From NCBI GenBank assembly GCA_019925095.2, contig CM034409.1, positions 10,278,001 through 10,342,000 on the forward strand: a stretch of 64,000 bases of DNA. The letters are read 5' to 3'. Under the pieces are notes generated by a model. That model worked only from the letters and a program-made list of their open reading frames with translations. It searched no databases and was not told the DNA's origin. The translations under genes and the position numbers were made by a program. Of the stretch, positions 35,235 through 46,502 are shown piece by piece (position 1 is the stretch's first letter; each line of letters begins with the position of its first letter). This stretch comes from Dendrolimus kikuchii. Taxonomy: Eukaryota; Arthropoda; Insecta; Lepidoptera; Lasiocampidae.

Positions 35235-37560
35235 ATACTACCCTACCCTACCCCGGATCCGGGGGTCTTCACTCCCCCCAGCATGGGTCCGATGATTCTC
35301 GACACCTCGGAGGTGGAGCCTCACTCCATCACCGAGGAGGAATTAGACGTCGCCCTGGATGGGCTCCGGGGCAGGAAGACGGCGCCGGGACCCGACGGGG
35401 TTCCGGGTCGACTCCTCTTCCTGGCTACTAAACATCTACGCAGCCAGCTGCGGGAACTGTTCGTTGCCTGTATTCGCGCAGGTCAGTTTCTGTCGCAATG
35501 GAAGGAGGGTCGATTGTGCCTGATTACCAAGGAAGGTCGGCCTTCCAACGAATCGTCCGCCTACAGGCCCCATAGTTTTGCTCAACGAGATCGCCAAGGT
35601 CTTCGAAAAGATCTTGGCGGAACGCCTCGTGAAGCATCTCGACACTATGGAGCCGGGGCTCGCACAAACGCAGTTCGGGTTTCGGCGGAGGCGCTCCACG
35701 TTGGACGCCTTCGAGACACTGCGGACCATAACGGACGACGCCGTCCAAGCGAAAGATACTGTCCTGGCGATGTCGCTTGATATAGCGAACGCCTTTAACA
35801 GCCTCCCTCATGAGACGATCAGGGAGAGGCTCCGTGCACACGGAGTTCCCCCGTACCTCACGAGGCTGTTAGGGGCGTACCTCCAGGACAGGTACATCCT
35901 TTGGAACGGCGACGAGTCCGAAAATCGCGCATTAGGTCTGCGACGCGTTGCGTGCGGCGTTCCACAGGGGTCGGTCATCGGGCCGATTCTTTGGAACGTT
36001 GGTTATGACTGGATCCTTCGGGTTCCGGTCCTGCCCGGGGTAGGGCTAATCTGCTTTGCGGATGACACTCGCGGTATCCGTGAACCTCGCCAACGACGGG
36101 TTGGCGATCGTGGTCCAAAGAATAGCTAGGCTGGGCTTGAGGGTCTCCCCGGCGAAGACGGAGGCCCTCATGTTCCATAGGCATTTTCATAATCCCCCCG
36201 CGGACTTGACCGTTACAGTTCAAGGGGTGGACATCAGAGTAGGTCCCCAGATGAAATATCTGGGGTTAATTCTCGACGGGAAATAGCTGTTCAAAGCGCA
36301 CTTTGAGCAGCTAGTTCGAAAACTCGTGAGGTCCGCAAGCGCCCTCTCTCGGCAGCTTTCCAACGTGGGGGGCCCGGGGGGGGGGGCGAGGAACACTAAG
36401 AAACTCTACTCAGGCGTCCTTAGGAGCATGGCCCTGTACGGTGCACCCGTTTGGTCCACTGCACTCCACCGCCACAATACGACTTTGTTGTGCCGCGCAC
36501 AACGGGTCCTGGCGGTGAGGACTATTCGTGGATACCTTACAGTGTCGTGGACGGCGTCGACACTCTTGGCAGGCGATCCGCCTTGGCTTCTCCAGGCGGA
36601 CGTTCTTTCCAAAGTTCGGCGCTCCCGACAGGATGACCTCGTCCGTGGCTTGATCTACTGCCAGGCCGAAATCGAGGCGATCAGGAAGCGGGAAACCGCC
36701 TCCATGATCGACTCTTGGTCGGTAGAGTTGGAAAACCTTGCAGCCGGTAGTCTCACGGTGGAGGCGATTTGACCGCAGCTGTTGGAATGGATCTCGCGGA
36801 AACGCGGGACCCTGACCTTCACAATGACGCAGATACTTACCGGGCACGGTTGCTTTGGTAAATATCTGCATCAGATTGCGAGCTGTCTGCCTTCACCTGA
36901 GTGCCACGAATGTGGCGCGCTTGACGCGTTTCATACGCTAGTCGAGTGCGCAGCATGGACGCCGCAGAGGTTTGAACTCGAGACGCTAGTAGGACCGATC
37001 GATTCGCTCCACAGCTTGGTGAAAGCCATGCTGCACAGCGACGATTGGGGGGCGGTCGATTTCTGCGAGACCGTAATATCTCAAAAGGAAGCCGCAGATC
37101 GAGAAAGGGAGAGAAGGGTAAGTGCGCCTCCACATGGGCGTCGGCGACAGCCGAGAGCTCGGAGGCGCAGATATGCGCATGACTTCCCTCCCTAGGATAA
37201 TACCGCTTCAGGGGCCCTCATGCATCAAGGGAGCAGAGGAGTCTTCACCCCTGTCGTCGAAGTGAGTTAGCTCTTCCAGGGGCTTTCTCAGACACTTATT
37301 GCGCTAGGATCGGCGTGGGCGTAACTACGTTCTAAGTCTCATGCCTTTCCTGCCATAAGCGCGGGGCATCGGAGGAGGGTGGTTTTAGTGGATATTAGCC
37401 ATTTGGGCTCGAGTCTCCACACAAGCCGGTTGAATATTGTTTGGATTGCCCCTTTTGGAAATGCCTCCATGATCGACTATGGTCTAATCCCTTGCAAAGG
37501 ACCCGGTATTGTGCGTAAATAGCATTTCCTCATTTCCTTTCATTTCCTGAAAAAAAAAAA
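35235..37560 (+). pseudogene. R1-like non-LTR retrotransposon, 5'-truncated and broken
   Basis: Reverse transcriptase begins at about 35283 (TAPGPDGVPGR). It runs through 'QTQFGFRRRRSTLDA', the catalytic 'DIANAFN', 'GVPQGSVIGPILWN' and 'CFADD' (near 36050-36070). The C-terminal part ends in CHECGALDAFHTLVECAAW and 'FCETVISQKEAADRERERR', which is R1-clade style. There are frameshifts at about 35570 and 36065 and stops at 36284 and 36770 (sites where W and R are expected). Endonuclease and gag-like ORF1 are absent. A 350-bp 3' untranslated region ends in poly-A at 37550-37560. Base composition is far more GC-rich than the surroundings. R1-clade elements copy themselves by nicking target DNA and priming reverse transcription; this copy cannot. 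Confidence 0.85.
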
Positions 37561-38620
37561 TCTACCTGTTTGCCAGTTTTTGGCAGTAAAAAAATGCGTT
37601 TGAAGATGAATGTAGTAGATACTGTAAGGTGCAAGATGAATGAGCTGGACGTTATTTGTATTGTTGTAATGAAACTCATTGTTGTAATACAATGTACGAC
37701 TCGTTTAATGACTGAAGAGATGGGGAGAGTTAGTGTTGCCACTAATATAATATTAAAACTACCGAATATATACTAAGTTATGAACATAAATATTATGTGT
37801 GTTCTCTATAAAGAGAATAAACATAGAATACTTTAGTAGTAGAGGTTCGTTTTTAACCATTATCTCGACCGAGGTAGACTGGAAATATGGTCTAAGATTG
37901 AGCACGCTTACCTACTAGTAGAAGGTACCTATTAACACACGCCTTGAGAACACCCAAGTTGTAGTTACTATTTCCTAAAAAAAATGGCATAATTTTTGCG
38001 GCATATGTATTGAAACCAGAACGAAGCTGAAAAAAGTACTAGTTGTTTGCAACTGAATTACTTTATCAATAAAATAAAAGATATTTTCGCACAAATTTGT
38101 GCTACGTTGTAAAAGCCTTAACCTCCTTTCGCTTGGTTGTCTCGTACCTAAGAAACAAGGAAAACTGCGGTGAGATAAAAGAAAAATAATACCTCGCTCT
38201 CACGGCATAGGTAATATCTCGGGAACACTTTGTGCCGGAGTGAAAAATGAACATCTTAGATAGAAACATATACGTTTACTTTTGACTATCTGTACATGTT
38301 TTGAACAATGTACACATTTTTTTTATATATTATAGAAATGTAATAACATAAAATTAGTATAGGTAAAAATAATAGTTTGTAAGCTCATAAAAATAAGAAA
38401 TATCCGTAAAATTTTGAAATAGAAGCGTAACAACCGGTACCAATTCGCGTAGCTACCAACCAAACCGATGGATAAATTGCTAAATGTAATAAACTATTAT
38501 AATTATGTTACATTTATACATAATTTATAATAAATATGATTTAAGTAGTATAAAAAAGTAAATGTATAGACAAATATAGTAACATAGTGTAATAGCAATT
38601 AAGTAGCATAGAGTATATAC
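37561..38620. other. Unannotated spacer
   Basis: No supported feature. 38155-38255 has a moderately GC-rich stretch with 'ctctcacggcataggtaatatctcggga', perhaps an old repeat. Confidence 0.4.
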
Positions 38621-38890
38621 AGAGGCGGCTCTAGCCCGTATAGCGCCCATGTGCAATTAATACCCTGACGTCCTCTAGTAGGCACGCCGTCAAAAAGAAA
38701 TAATTACAGTTATATTTGACCAGTAAACAGAAAATTTTAATAATGTATAAAGAATAGAAGGCTTTCGTGGCGCGCTATACTTTACTACCGCGGCCGGCGT
38801 CTGCCATAATACGGGCGCAGGTTCTCCGAAAGCGCCGGCGCCCACGTGCGCTGCACACCTTGCACCATAGGTAAAGCCGGCACTAATTGT
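38621..38890. repeat. GC-rich repeat-like island
   Basis: It begins 'agaggcggctctagcccgtatagcgcccatgtgcaat' and contains a strongly GC-rich core at 38770-38870 (gcgctatac...ccggcgcccacgtgcgctgcac) in a very AT-rich neighbourhood. No other copy was found in this window. A short minus-strand frame (38690-38929) is not convincing as a gene. Confidence 0.35.
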
Positions 38891-39039
38891 ATAAACATAT
38901 ATAGCAAAATAATGTAGTAGATAATACAACGAAAAGTTAAAGTAGCTTGACTAAAAACAATGTACACGCGGGACTTTATATTCATATCTTCTAAACCTAT
39001 CTACTTACTAAAGTAAGATACCGGAAATTATGTGTTTGT

Positions 39040-39345
39040 TCAAAAGATCTTGTCCACCCAAAGGTTGCCTAGAAGAGATTGTATTAATAATTTTATTTAA
39101 AAAAAAACTACATATATGTATAGGAAATAAAAATATGTATACCAGGTCTGTCAGCAGTATAATTCTCTATTTACTAAACCTTTCATTGATAGATAACACT
39201 TTATTGTACACCAATACAAACATGAACTTAAAAACTAAAATTATATCTAGTTGTGTACAAAGGGCGGTCTTATCGCTAAAAAACCATCTCTTCCAGACAA
39301 CCCCAGGAATGAGTTGAGATGATAATGGCGATGGTGCTATTCGTA
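39040..39345. pseudogene. Two CR1-like LINE 3' fragments
   Basis: 39045-39085 (plus) contains 'ccaaaggttgcctagaagagattgta'. 39185-39345 (minus) contains the same module plus the segment 'cgataagaccgcc' and the upstream 'ttgtacaccaatacaaa'-type tail. They are relics of the family described at 25075. Confidence 0.5.
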
Positions 39346-39730
39346 ACATATAGTACGAACTACTTACATTTTAATTAAAAAAAAACATTTCTTTCATTAG
39401 TAATTTATATTAATTTAAAACCTAACAATTTAATTGATGCACTTCTTTAAGTCTTCTGTTTGTTATAACGTCAGATATTTAAAAAAATTAAACTATAACC
39501 TACTTAAAATAAACTTAATTACAGATTAAAAAACTCTATAAATAAAACCACTCTTACAAAATAACATATATAATTGTAAATGTAACTAGATTGTAGAATG
39601 TATTTTCTTGTAATTGTTTATACCAAATGTTTATTACATATATAAATTATTTTTTAGTTGAACATTTATTGATAATAAATACATATATGTATTAATTTTG
39701 TACTTTATAGTATAATTTAATGTAAGTATT

Positions 39731-39877
39731 ATTTTTATTAATACATACATACATACATACATACATACATAACTTCACGCCAGTTCCCTCGCGGGGTAGG
39801 CACGAACAACAGAGTGCCATTTAGGCTTATTCTTACACACCTCACTTGCCTTATTGCCACACCTCATTTTTATTAAT
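39731..39877 (-). pseudogene. LINE 3' fragment with (TATG)n tail and target duplication
   Basis: 39776-39865 is the reverse complement of the last ~90 bp of the LINE seen at 49184-49660 (coding end ...RAYPARELA-stop). It is followed on the minus strand by a TATG microsatellite tail (39743-39772). ATTTTTATTAAT occurs at 39731-39742 and again at 39866-39877, a 12-bp target-site duplication that proves retrotransposition of a very short 5'-truncated copy. Confidence 0.75.
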
Positions 39878-39967
39878 GTATGTATATTATATCATGTGTG
39901 TATATATATTTATAAGATACTGATTCGGTAGTGAGAATAATGCAACATACCTCTGTTCTTATCAAAT

Positions 39968-40105
39968 TTTTTGTACATCCAAAGGTTGTCTGGAAGAAAT
40001 CGCTAATAGCGATAAGACCGCCTATTGTATTGTAAAATTTTATTTCTGTTAACTGTATCTTTAAAACGCAATAAAGCATTTTCATTCATTCATTCATTCA
40101 TTTAT
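39968..40105 (+). pseudogene. CR1-like LINE 3' end with ATTC tail
   Basis: It reads 'catccaaaggttgtctggaagaaatcgctaatagcgataagaccgcc', ends in 'aataaagcattttc' and a (ATTC)n tail. The hairpin TCGCTAATAGCGA at 40000-40012 is preserved across the copies in this window. Confidence 0.6.
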
Positions 40106-40329
40106 ATTAAAAAAAATATTTATTGTATGTTTCTCAAATAAATAAAATAAGGCGGCCCTCATTGTAGTGTGTTACCTTTGTCGTGTTTATCTTTTTTATG
40201 TACATTAAAAAGTAATATTGTTATTGTGCTTGATGAGGACATTTCAGAAAAAAATGGTTTAATCCTTCAAGTTGACTCCAGGGAGTTTAAATATTATCAC
40301 TCTAAGGTCCCTGATCCATATGGGATAAC

Positions 40330-40440
40330 GTTAGTGTTAGTACATACATACATACATACATACATACATACATACATAACTTCACGCCAGTTCCCTTGCG
40401 GGGTAGGCACGAACAACAGTGTTAGTGTTAGTGTTAGTGA
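40330..40440 (-). pseudogene. Very short LINE 3' fragment in a GTTAGT repeat
   Basis: 40376-40418 is the same LINE end as at 39776, with a TATG tail (TACATACA on the plus strand). It is flanked by 'ttagtgttagt' on the left and 'agtgttagtgttag' on the right, so the insertion lies within or created a small GTGTTA repeat. Confidence 0.6.
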
Positions 40441-40799
40441 CCGTGACTAAAGGCGTGTTGTTTATAACGTTGAAAATAAGGCATTTAATAATTAGCTACA
40501 TCACACAATTACCAAATAATTAAAATGTCGCATCACAAATAACGAATTAAAGTCATCGCTACATCTGCGTGAAATTGTCATAAAATAAGATCTATTTCAA
40601 AACTCAACTTTTAGTCGTTAAATCAGTGCGTCGAGCGTCATCTATCGGTGCATTACGTAAACGTCTCAAACAAACTTGCATTTTGACTTTCTATGGCTTA
40701 CACAATATTTCGCTAGATGGCTTCATATTTCAATACTTAGCTAAGTAATGACAATACTTTTTAAAGATCTATAACCATTTTAGTAAAGACGGAATTTCT
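40441..40799. other. Unannotated spacer
   Basis: No supported feature. Confidence 0.4.
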
Positions 40800-41201
40800 G
40801 CAAAATGTTATTTACAATTGTCCGTCTGTTCCTCTGTCTGTCTCACTGTACATGGCAATGTACAGCCATTTTTCTTATGAACAACGAACAAGAAGCATAT
40901 TTTTTATCACGAAAAGTGGGATAGTTTTCGCGGGATAAAACTTAAATTTACATCAGTAAATTTGATTTAATAAATTGTCACGCAATGTGGTTATGTATGT
41001 AATTTTGATAACCGGTATGAACACAGATACTTTGTATCCCGTGAAATAGCTTTTTTGGGATATAAATAAGAAATACGCGACTAAAACCTAGGAAAAAACC
41101 TAGTGAAAATATATAAACATAATTTAATGCAATTATCAGAAGCGCTCGTATTTGATATTTGTAATTTGATTAATGCGAACGAAGTCACGGGCGAATACTA
41201 G
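40800..41201 (+). mobile_element. Probable old Helitron
   Basis: It ends 'gcgaacgaagtcacgggcgaataCTAGT' (CTAG at 41198-41201). This GC-rich terminus resembles that of family D. Internal 'tgtccgtctgttcctctgtctgtctcactgta' and two 'cgggataaaa'-type blocks are Helitron-like. The 5' end is not defined; the start given is approximate. Confidence 0.4.
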
Positions 41202-42189
41202 TATTAAATATAACGAGTACCATCGGCAACATCGCATATACTTGCTCGCTTGCACTTACCAAATACGGCATTGGTTTGTCTCTCTCACTTCTAATAAACG
41301 ACTTGCACGGCGGTTGCCAGTATTTAAAAAATTCCGTATATTATCGGAAATTCCAACATCATATAACTAGACTGTTTCACCACGTATTTGTTATATAACT
41401 AATGCTAATTTTTAAAGAATATTAACGTGGATTTTACTTCAATTTTTATGTGATGTTTGGACCATTTTTTCTGGAAAAGGAATAAATTTCTGTAAACTTA
41501 GTGAAAATGTAATAAAATTAAATACACAATTACAAACAAGTTTTATTCAAATCAGTAACCTAATTGTGTGTAAACTTCAATAAAACTTTGTCTTTTCAGA
41601 GAAACATATCGTTTTTATTCCATAAATTCCTGAAGTAATAAAGATTTGTCTTATAAATGTATGAATAAAATAAATATAATACATGAAAACTTTAAAGGTA
41701 CCAGGATTTGTTAATTAAAACATTTCTTTAATTACTTATATTAAAAAGTAAGTTACTTACTATATAAAAAATGTACGGTTTACTTACATTAAACTTAATT
41801 CAACGGTCAGTTTAAAGATTTAGAATTTTTCATTGGCAGGCTAAAGAAGATATTGTATTTATTATTTGCACACCCTATAGATAATGGCATGTGGACTTAT
41901 ATATTTGTATAATTTACTTATGTTATTTTGTAAGTATAGTTTTATAGTTTTGATTAATACAGGTCTTATATTGTATGTATTGTCATAATTCATGTTTTTT
42001 CGGTTATTACCACGAAAAAAATCCTTCTATAACATATTTAAAATTAATAAATATGCAAAACAAAACACAGACACTAGTAATTCTAACACAATCTTAGTTG
42101 GCTTTCAGTTCAATATTTTATTCGATACTTGCAACACTGTACCAATGCCAGAGCTAACTCCGCCATTTGCAGTTACATATTGACTTCGA
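41202..42189. other. AT-rich upstream region of the integrase-like gene
   Basis: No repeat copy is recognised in this kilobase, unlike most of the window. A 63-codon frame at 41992-42183 has no known domain. It could contain regulatory sequence for the gene at 42275. Confidence 0.35.
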
Positions 42190-42274
42190 GTGCTCGTGTC
42201 ATTGTGAATAAGTTTTTCGAGGTAACGAAAGTGGTTTTTACTAGATTTACAAGATTTTAATTAGTTTATAAATA
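42190..42274 (+). promoter_or_regulatory. Putative promoter/5' leader
   Basis: The 85 bp before the ATG include TCATT (in 'gtgtcattgtg', near 42199), similar to an arthropod initiator, and a favourable start context (A at -3). No TATA box at the right distance was assigned. This is inference only. Confidence 0.25.
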
Positions 42275-43519
42275 ATGTCTAAATATGATTTCATTCAATA
42301 CCATAATTACTACGAAAACCTGAGAAAGAAATTTATGACGCAAGCCAAAGTTATCGCTCAAAATGATTTTTTTATAAACAAAGCTCACTGGTCTATACAT
42401 ACACTGAATGAACTAATATTAAAAATGAGATATGGCGATGTTGTCGAAGGATTGAAAAGGAAAATTGACGCAACAGGTAAAGAATGTTTATTGTTGAATA
42501 CCGACAACGCCGAAGAACTAATACCTTACGAAGAGTCCTTTAATATTTTATTCACGGCACACCTTGCGACAGACCACGGATCTGTTGAAGTTATGAGAAG
42601 GCACATAGATGGAAAAATATTTCCTTTCTTTTGCATACCTTTGATTATCAGTGTGTGCGATGTTTGTAAGAAAAAGTCAATTCTACCAAATAGCTGGCAA
42701 GTTATAATATCCAATATAAATCCTATAGATGATCAATACAACCATGTTCTAATCTACAGAGAAAAGACTATAAATCATTTGTTTATGAGACCATTGCGAA
42801 GGTCGACTGTTACAGAGATGGCTATAGAGCTTTTACAACTCTTCTTGCAATTTGGTATTCCTAATTATTTAGAGTTCTCAATAAGAAAAGGTATCGCAGT
42901 AGAGGCAATCCAAGTGATGAACATAATAAAAACTATGCACCCACCTTGCGCTAACATTATATGTATGTACGACGTGACTAAGGTTGAGAATAGTGGTGAA
43001 ATTCAAAGGATTAGTAAAGCAATTACAGAGATGATGGAAAACTGTCATAATAACAATTGGGTTCTAGATTGTCATATTACTCAATACAAGTTGAACATGA
43101 CCCGCACTGTAATATTCAATTATGGTGGCGAATTTCTAACAACGGGTATACCGTTTGAATTATTCATGGGAAAAGGAGCTAATGTAACCGAATACAGAAA
43201 AGAAAATGTTATAAATGCCTTTGAATGGGATATGGATAGCCAGTATATGGACAGACAGGCAAGCAAGCAAAACAGAAAAACCTGCACTACTAATTGTGAT
43301 GCCTTAAAGAATTTTATGCAATATATTTCTTTAAAACAAAGTGAGCATAAAATGTGTAGCGCTTGTCTGCGGAAAAATTTCCAACAAATATTCTGTCGCA
43401 ATTGTAAAACACCCATACATATCACTTGTGGTGAAATAATAAAGAAATCTACGAATAATATTGACAGATATGAAATTGAATGTCTAGTATGCTTACGCAA
43501 ACATAAGAGACATGTTTAA
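42275..43519 (+). CDS. Integrase-derived protein with PHD-type zinc finger (KRBA2/SCAND3-like)
   Basis: This is a single-exon open frame of 414 residues. Residues 90-133 form an HHCC-type zinc-binding domain (H96, H101, C128, C131; 'AHLATDHGSVEVMRRHI', 'SVCDVCKKK') like that of retroviral-type and KRBA2/SCAND3 integrases. Residues 150-300 align in layout with an integrase core ('YREKTINHLFMRPLRR', 'FGIPNYLEFSIRKG'). The second catalytic Asp position (family: SDNG) reads SIRKG, and the last Glu (family: GSVERA) is not preserved, so strand transfer is unlikely. Residues 361-406 give a perfect C4HC3 pattern: C361, C364, C374, C377, H382, C385, C403, C406, as in PHD fingers. No LTRs or inverted repeats flank it, and codon use is AT-rich like local DNA. 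It is probably a domesticated gene acting on DNA or chromatin in the nucleus; a young inactive transposon copy is the alternative. Confidence 0.75.
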   Translation: MSKYDFIQYHNYYENLRKKFMTQAKVIAQNDFFINKAHWSIHTLNELILKMRYGDVVEGLKRKIDATGKECLLLNTDNAEELIPYEESFNILFTAHLATDHGSVEVMRRHIDGKIFPFFCIPLIISVCDVCKKKSILPNSWQVIISNINPIDDQYNHVLIYREKTINHLFMRPLRRSTVTEMAIELLQLFLQFGIPNYLEFSIRKGIAVEAIQVMNIIKTMHPPCANIICMYDVTKVENSGEIQRISKAITEMMENCHNNNWVLDCHITQYKLNMTRTVIFNYGGEFLTTGIPFELFMGKGANVTEYRKENVINAFEWDMDSQYMDRQASKQNRKTCTTNCDALKNFMQYISLKQSEHKMCSACLRKNFQQIFCRNCKTPIHITCGEIIKKSTNNIDRYEIECLVCLRKHKRHV

Positions 43520-43817
43520 CATAATATATGGTATGTTTCCAACAAGATTTAACACCGTCTTCGAACTATCAGACGGTACACTACAGTTTTTCGAACGTAA
43601 AGAATTGTGATGTGTATGCGACCCAATTTTTAAACTGTCATTGCTAGTATCAACGCTTGCAGAAAGTTAAAACAAAAATGAAAAGAACTAAAAGTAAAAC
43701 TTTTAGTATGCACTCTTTGTTTTCTTATGAAAAATGGTTTTTTTTATGCTAACTTGACTACAAAATCATAAAAAATGAAAATTGCGTACCGTCATGGCAA
43801 CAGATTAGCAAAAACTT

Positions 43818-43830
43818 AATAAAATAAAAT
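43818..43830 (+). terminator. Candidate polyadenylation signals
   Basis: Overlapping AATAAA hexamers lie about 300 bp after the stop codon of the integrase-like gene. They are plausible as its 3' end, but such hexamers are common in this AT-rich DNA. Confidence 0.3.
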
Positions 43831-45358
43831 AAAAATACTGATTTGATAGCAGAAAATTTGATTTCAATACATATTCTCAGGATTTATTGAGCGTGTGTTT
43901 ATTCTTTGCTAAAGTAGATAAAATATTCTATTATTTCCATGTTATTTTTATTAAAATTCTATAATTAAATATTTCTAACATAATAACGTCTTTTATTTCA
44001 TCTATTGATTTATAGTTTTCTGTTTCAAATCAATATGCTCTCAGTATATTCAGATTATATAAATATTACATTTACGATCGTTTTTTCAATCACCATATAT
44101 AAAATTATAGGGGGAAAAAAGGAAAATTACAATTGCATGAATAAAGCAGATTTATTGTACAACTTTTACTTTTATCTAGGTTATAATTTAGTCTACAGAT
44201 AAATTTTATTTGGCGGGTGAAATATCTGTCTTTAGAGATATAACTGCGATACTTTTTTTCTTGTTTTTAGACTTCCAATATCTCGTAAAAATCAATCCAG
44301 TGCGTTTTGTTTCAGAAATCAGAAATCATTTATTCATAACAAAGTTACGTTAATTTTGATGTCCATTGAAAGTAAAATATTCGGCTTAAAAATGGGTACA
44401 TCTTTTTACGCAGCCACGTAATAAAATATCCTCAGCCTTAATTAAATAAATCAAATTAGATTAAATACTTCGCTTCGTTATGTTCGTCTTACGAATTTAA
44501 ATTTCATATGAACTCGTCGCAGAGACAGATGTGTTAATACTTCTTTATCAAATTGAAACATGGAAAATTGTAAATTCATTTTCCCTCGTTTGTAGTATTC
44601 TTTCATATTATGTATGATATCAACATTATTATCATCATTTAATGTGAAAATTATTTATTTCTTAATTTTTTTATTGCAGAAGGATTCGATTTTTGGCAAA
44701 TAGGCCACGGAACCCTGAAAAATATATAACCTTCTCATATTTTACAGTATGTTTATCCTGAGAAAAGCTCGTAATGAAACTTCCCTGTTTGCTTTATATA
44801 GCACAAAAAGATTATAGCGGTCTGAACGGGCGGTAGATATTTTATACTTAGAAAGTACAACAGATGCTATTCACGAGATTTGTCTGTAGGTTGGTGATGA
44901 TATTTTAAGCAAATTGCAACAAATGATAAGATGCGTGTCTGTACACGCACTATGGCTGGTGCTGTACTATCTATGGCAATAGAGAGGAAACAAACAAATA
45001 TTCAAAGAAAGTTTCCCAAATATGTGTATATACCTATTACCAGTTCTGTCCATGACATTGGTCGCGTCCGGCCTGTACTTTATGTTCATATCTTTTTAAA
45101 CCTACAAAATATCAAAATGAAACATACATTAAATTAAAGGTAGAATTCTGTAATCCTTGAAATCGATTGAGCCGTTTCGGAATGTATTGGAGATAGATTA
45201 ACAGTCGAAAATTCTAAAATGACCATTTAAGATAAGGCTCAGTATGACTAGTAGTTTTCACTTCAAGGAGACGGAAGGGGGACGTTTGGGCCAAATAAAT
45301 GTAATGAGTTGTGATACGGCTTAAAAAAAGCGTTATATTTTTCTACTAGGTATTGTAC
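43831..45358. other. Unannotated AT-rich spacer
   Basis: No supported feature. Small frames at 44005-44202 and 44931-45137 lack domains. Confidence 0.45.
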
Positions 45359-45844
45359 TAGGTACTATCGTTTTAGTGAAAACTGTGTCGGAATAAGCAA
45401 ATTTTATATGCACCCGAACAACTACAAACCACTCCCGGAAAATTCCCGCGGGATTCCCGGGATGAAAAATATCACACTTTTATTACATAAAAGCTATCGA
45501 TCAGTAAAAAATCACTTAGGAAACGATTTTTTTTTAATTTAAACATTTTAAATCATTCCCAGAACAATTCCCGCAGGATTCCCGGGATAAAAAGTAGCGC
45601 AGGTTTTAAATCTAAGAATTTGCTGTCGATCAGAAAAAGTCGCATTGAAATCAGCCCAATAGATTTTATGTAAATCCCAAACATACAGACAAACCGAGAA
45701 ACGGACAAATAGACAAACAGACAAAAAATCTAAAAGAATTTCATCGTGTTCTTCATCGATTATATAGTCTATCCCAGTTTGTTTTTTTTTTAATTAGCTT
45801 CAAGGTACAAACACGGCATGTTAAGAATTTTATAATATTATAGA
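45359..45844 (-). mobile_element. Helitron-like element family D, copy 4
   Basis: The minus-strand 5' end TCTATAATATTATAAAATTC is intact at 45844 with A on its 5' side. Two palindromic modules (near 45435-45462 and 45557-45588) and 'aatcccaaacatacagacaaacc' are shared with the other copies. The 3' end is truncated at the left. Confidence 0.65.
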
Positions 45845-46502
45845 TTACCAAAGGAAAACGTCAGCCCTCTGTCTGGATGACAAGAACTCTTAAAAAAAAG
45901 GTCACAATTACCACAATCGATTTATGTTAATGAATTTCAACAATTATAATATGAAAACACTTACACCACACGTTTTATTCATTCAAAATAACTAAATCCA
46001 ATACGCCTATAAAAACATCACAATAAAAGTAAATCTTAAAATGTTTTTGGCATTTATGTTGAAATCAAAACCAGACAGACTTTAAAGACATTTATAAGTA
46101 TAGTCACTCTTTCTTTATTTTCACCTTTTCCTAATTATTTGAGGTCGGCACAGTTTTATTGTGTCATACATCCTATTGTTTTTTAAAATCCAAGCGGGCT
46201 GAGGCGAAAGTGGCTAGCAAAAATCATATAATTTGAAGGCGTAGTCCTGTTAACTTTCTCGCTTCGCTGGACCGTAGAATTACCGTCGGCTGTCCTTGTC
46301 ATCTCGTATTTTATTTATACCTATAATGGACTACAGACACTCGGAAAATGGGGCAACAAGCCTGATTAATTATTTTGTAAACATTTCCCCGAGGCGGTTT
46401 TATTTCTACTACATTCCATCGTCTGTTTTTTGTTTCAGACTGATTCTATCTTAATGCCGAACTCAGAGTTGAAGAATGGTCACATTAAAGTTGAATAGTC
46501 AA
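45845..46502. other. Unannotated spacer
   Basis: No supported feature. Confidence 0.4.

Noticed and set aside
43120..43500. 126-codon minus-strand frame
   Set aside because: Antisense shadow of the integrase-like gene; low-complexity hydrophobic composition.
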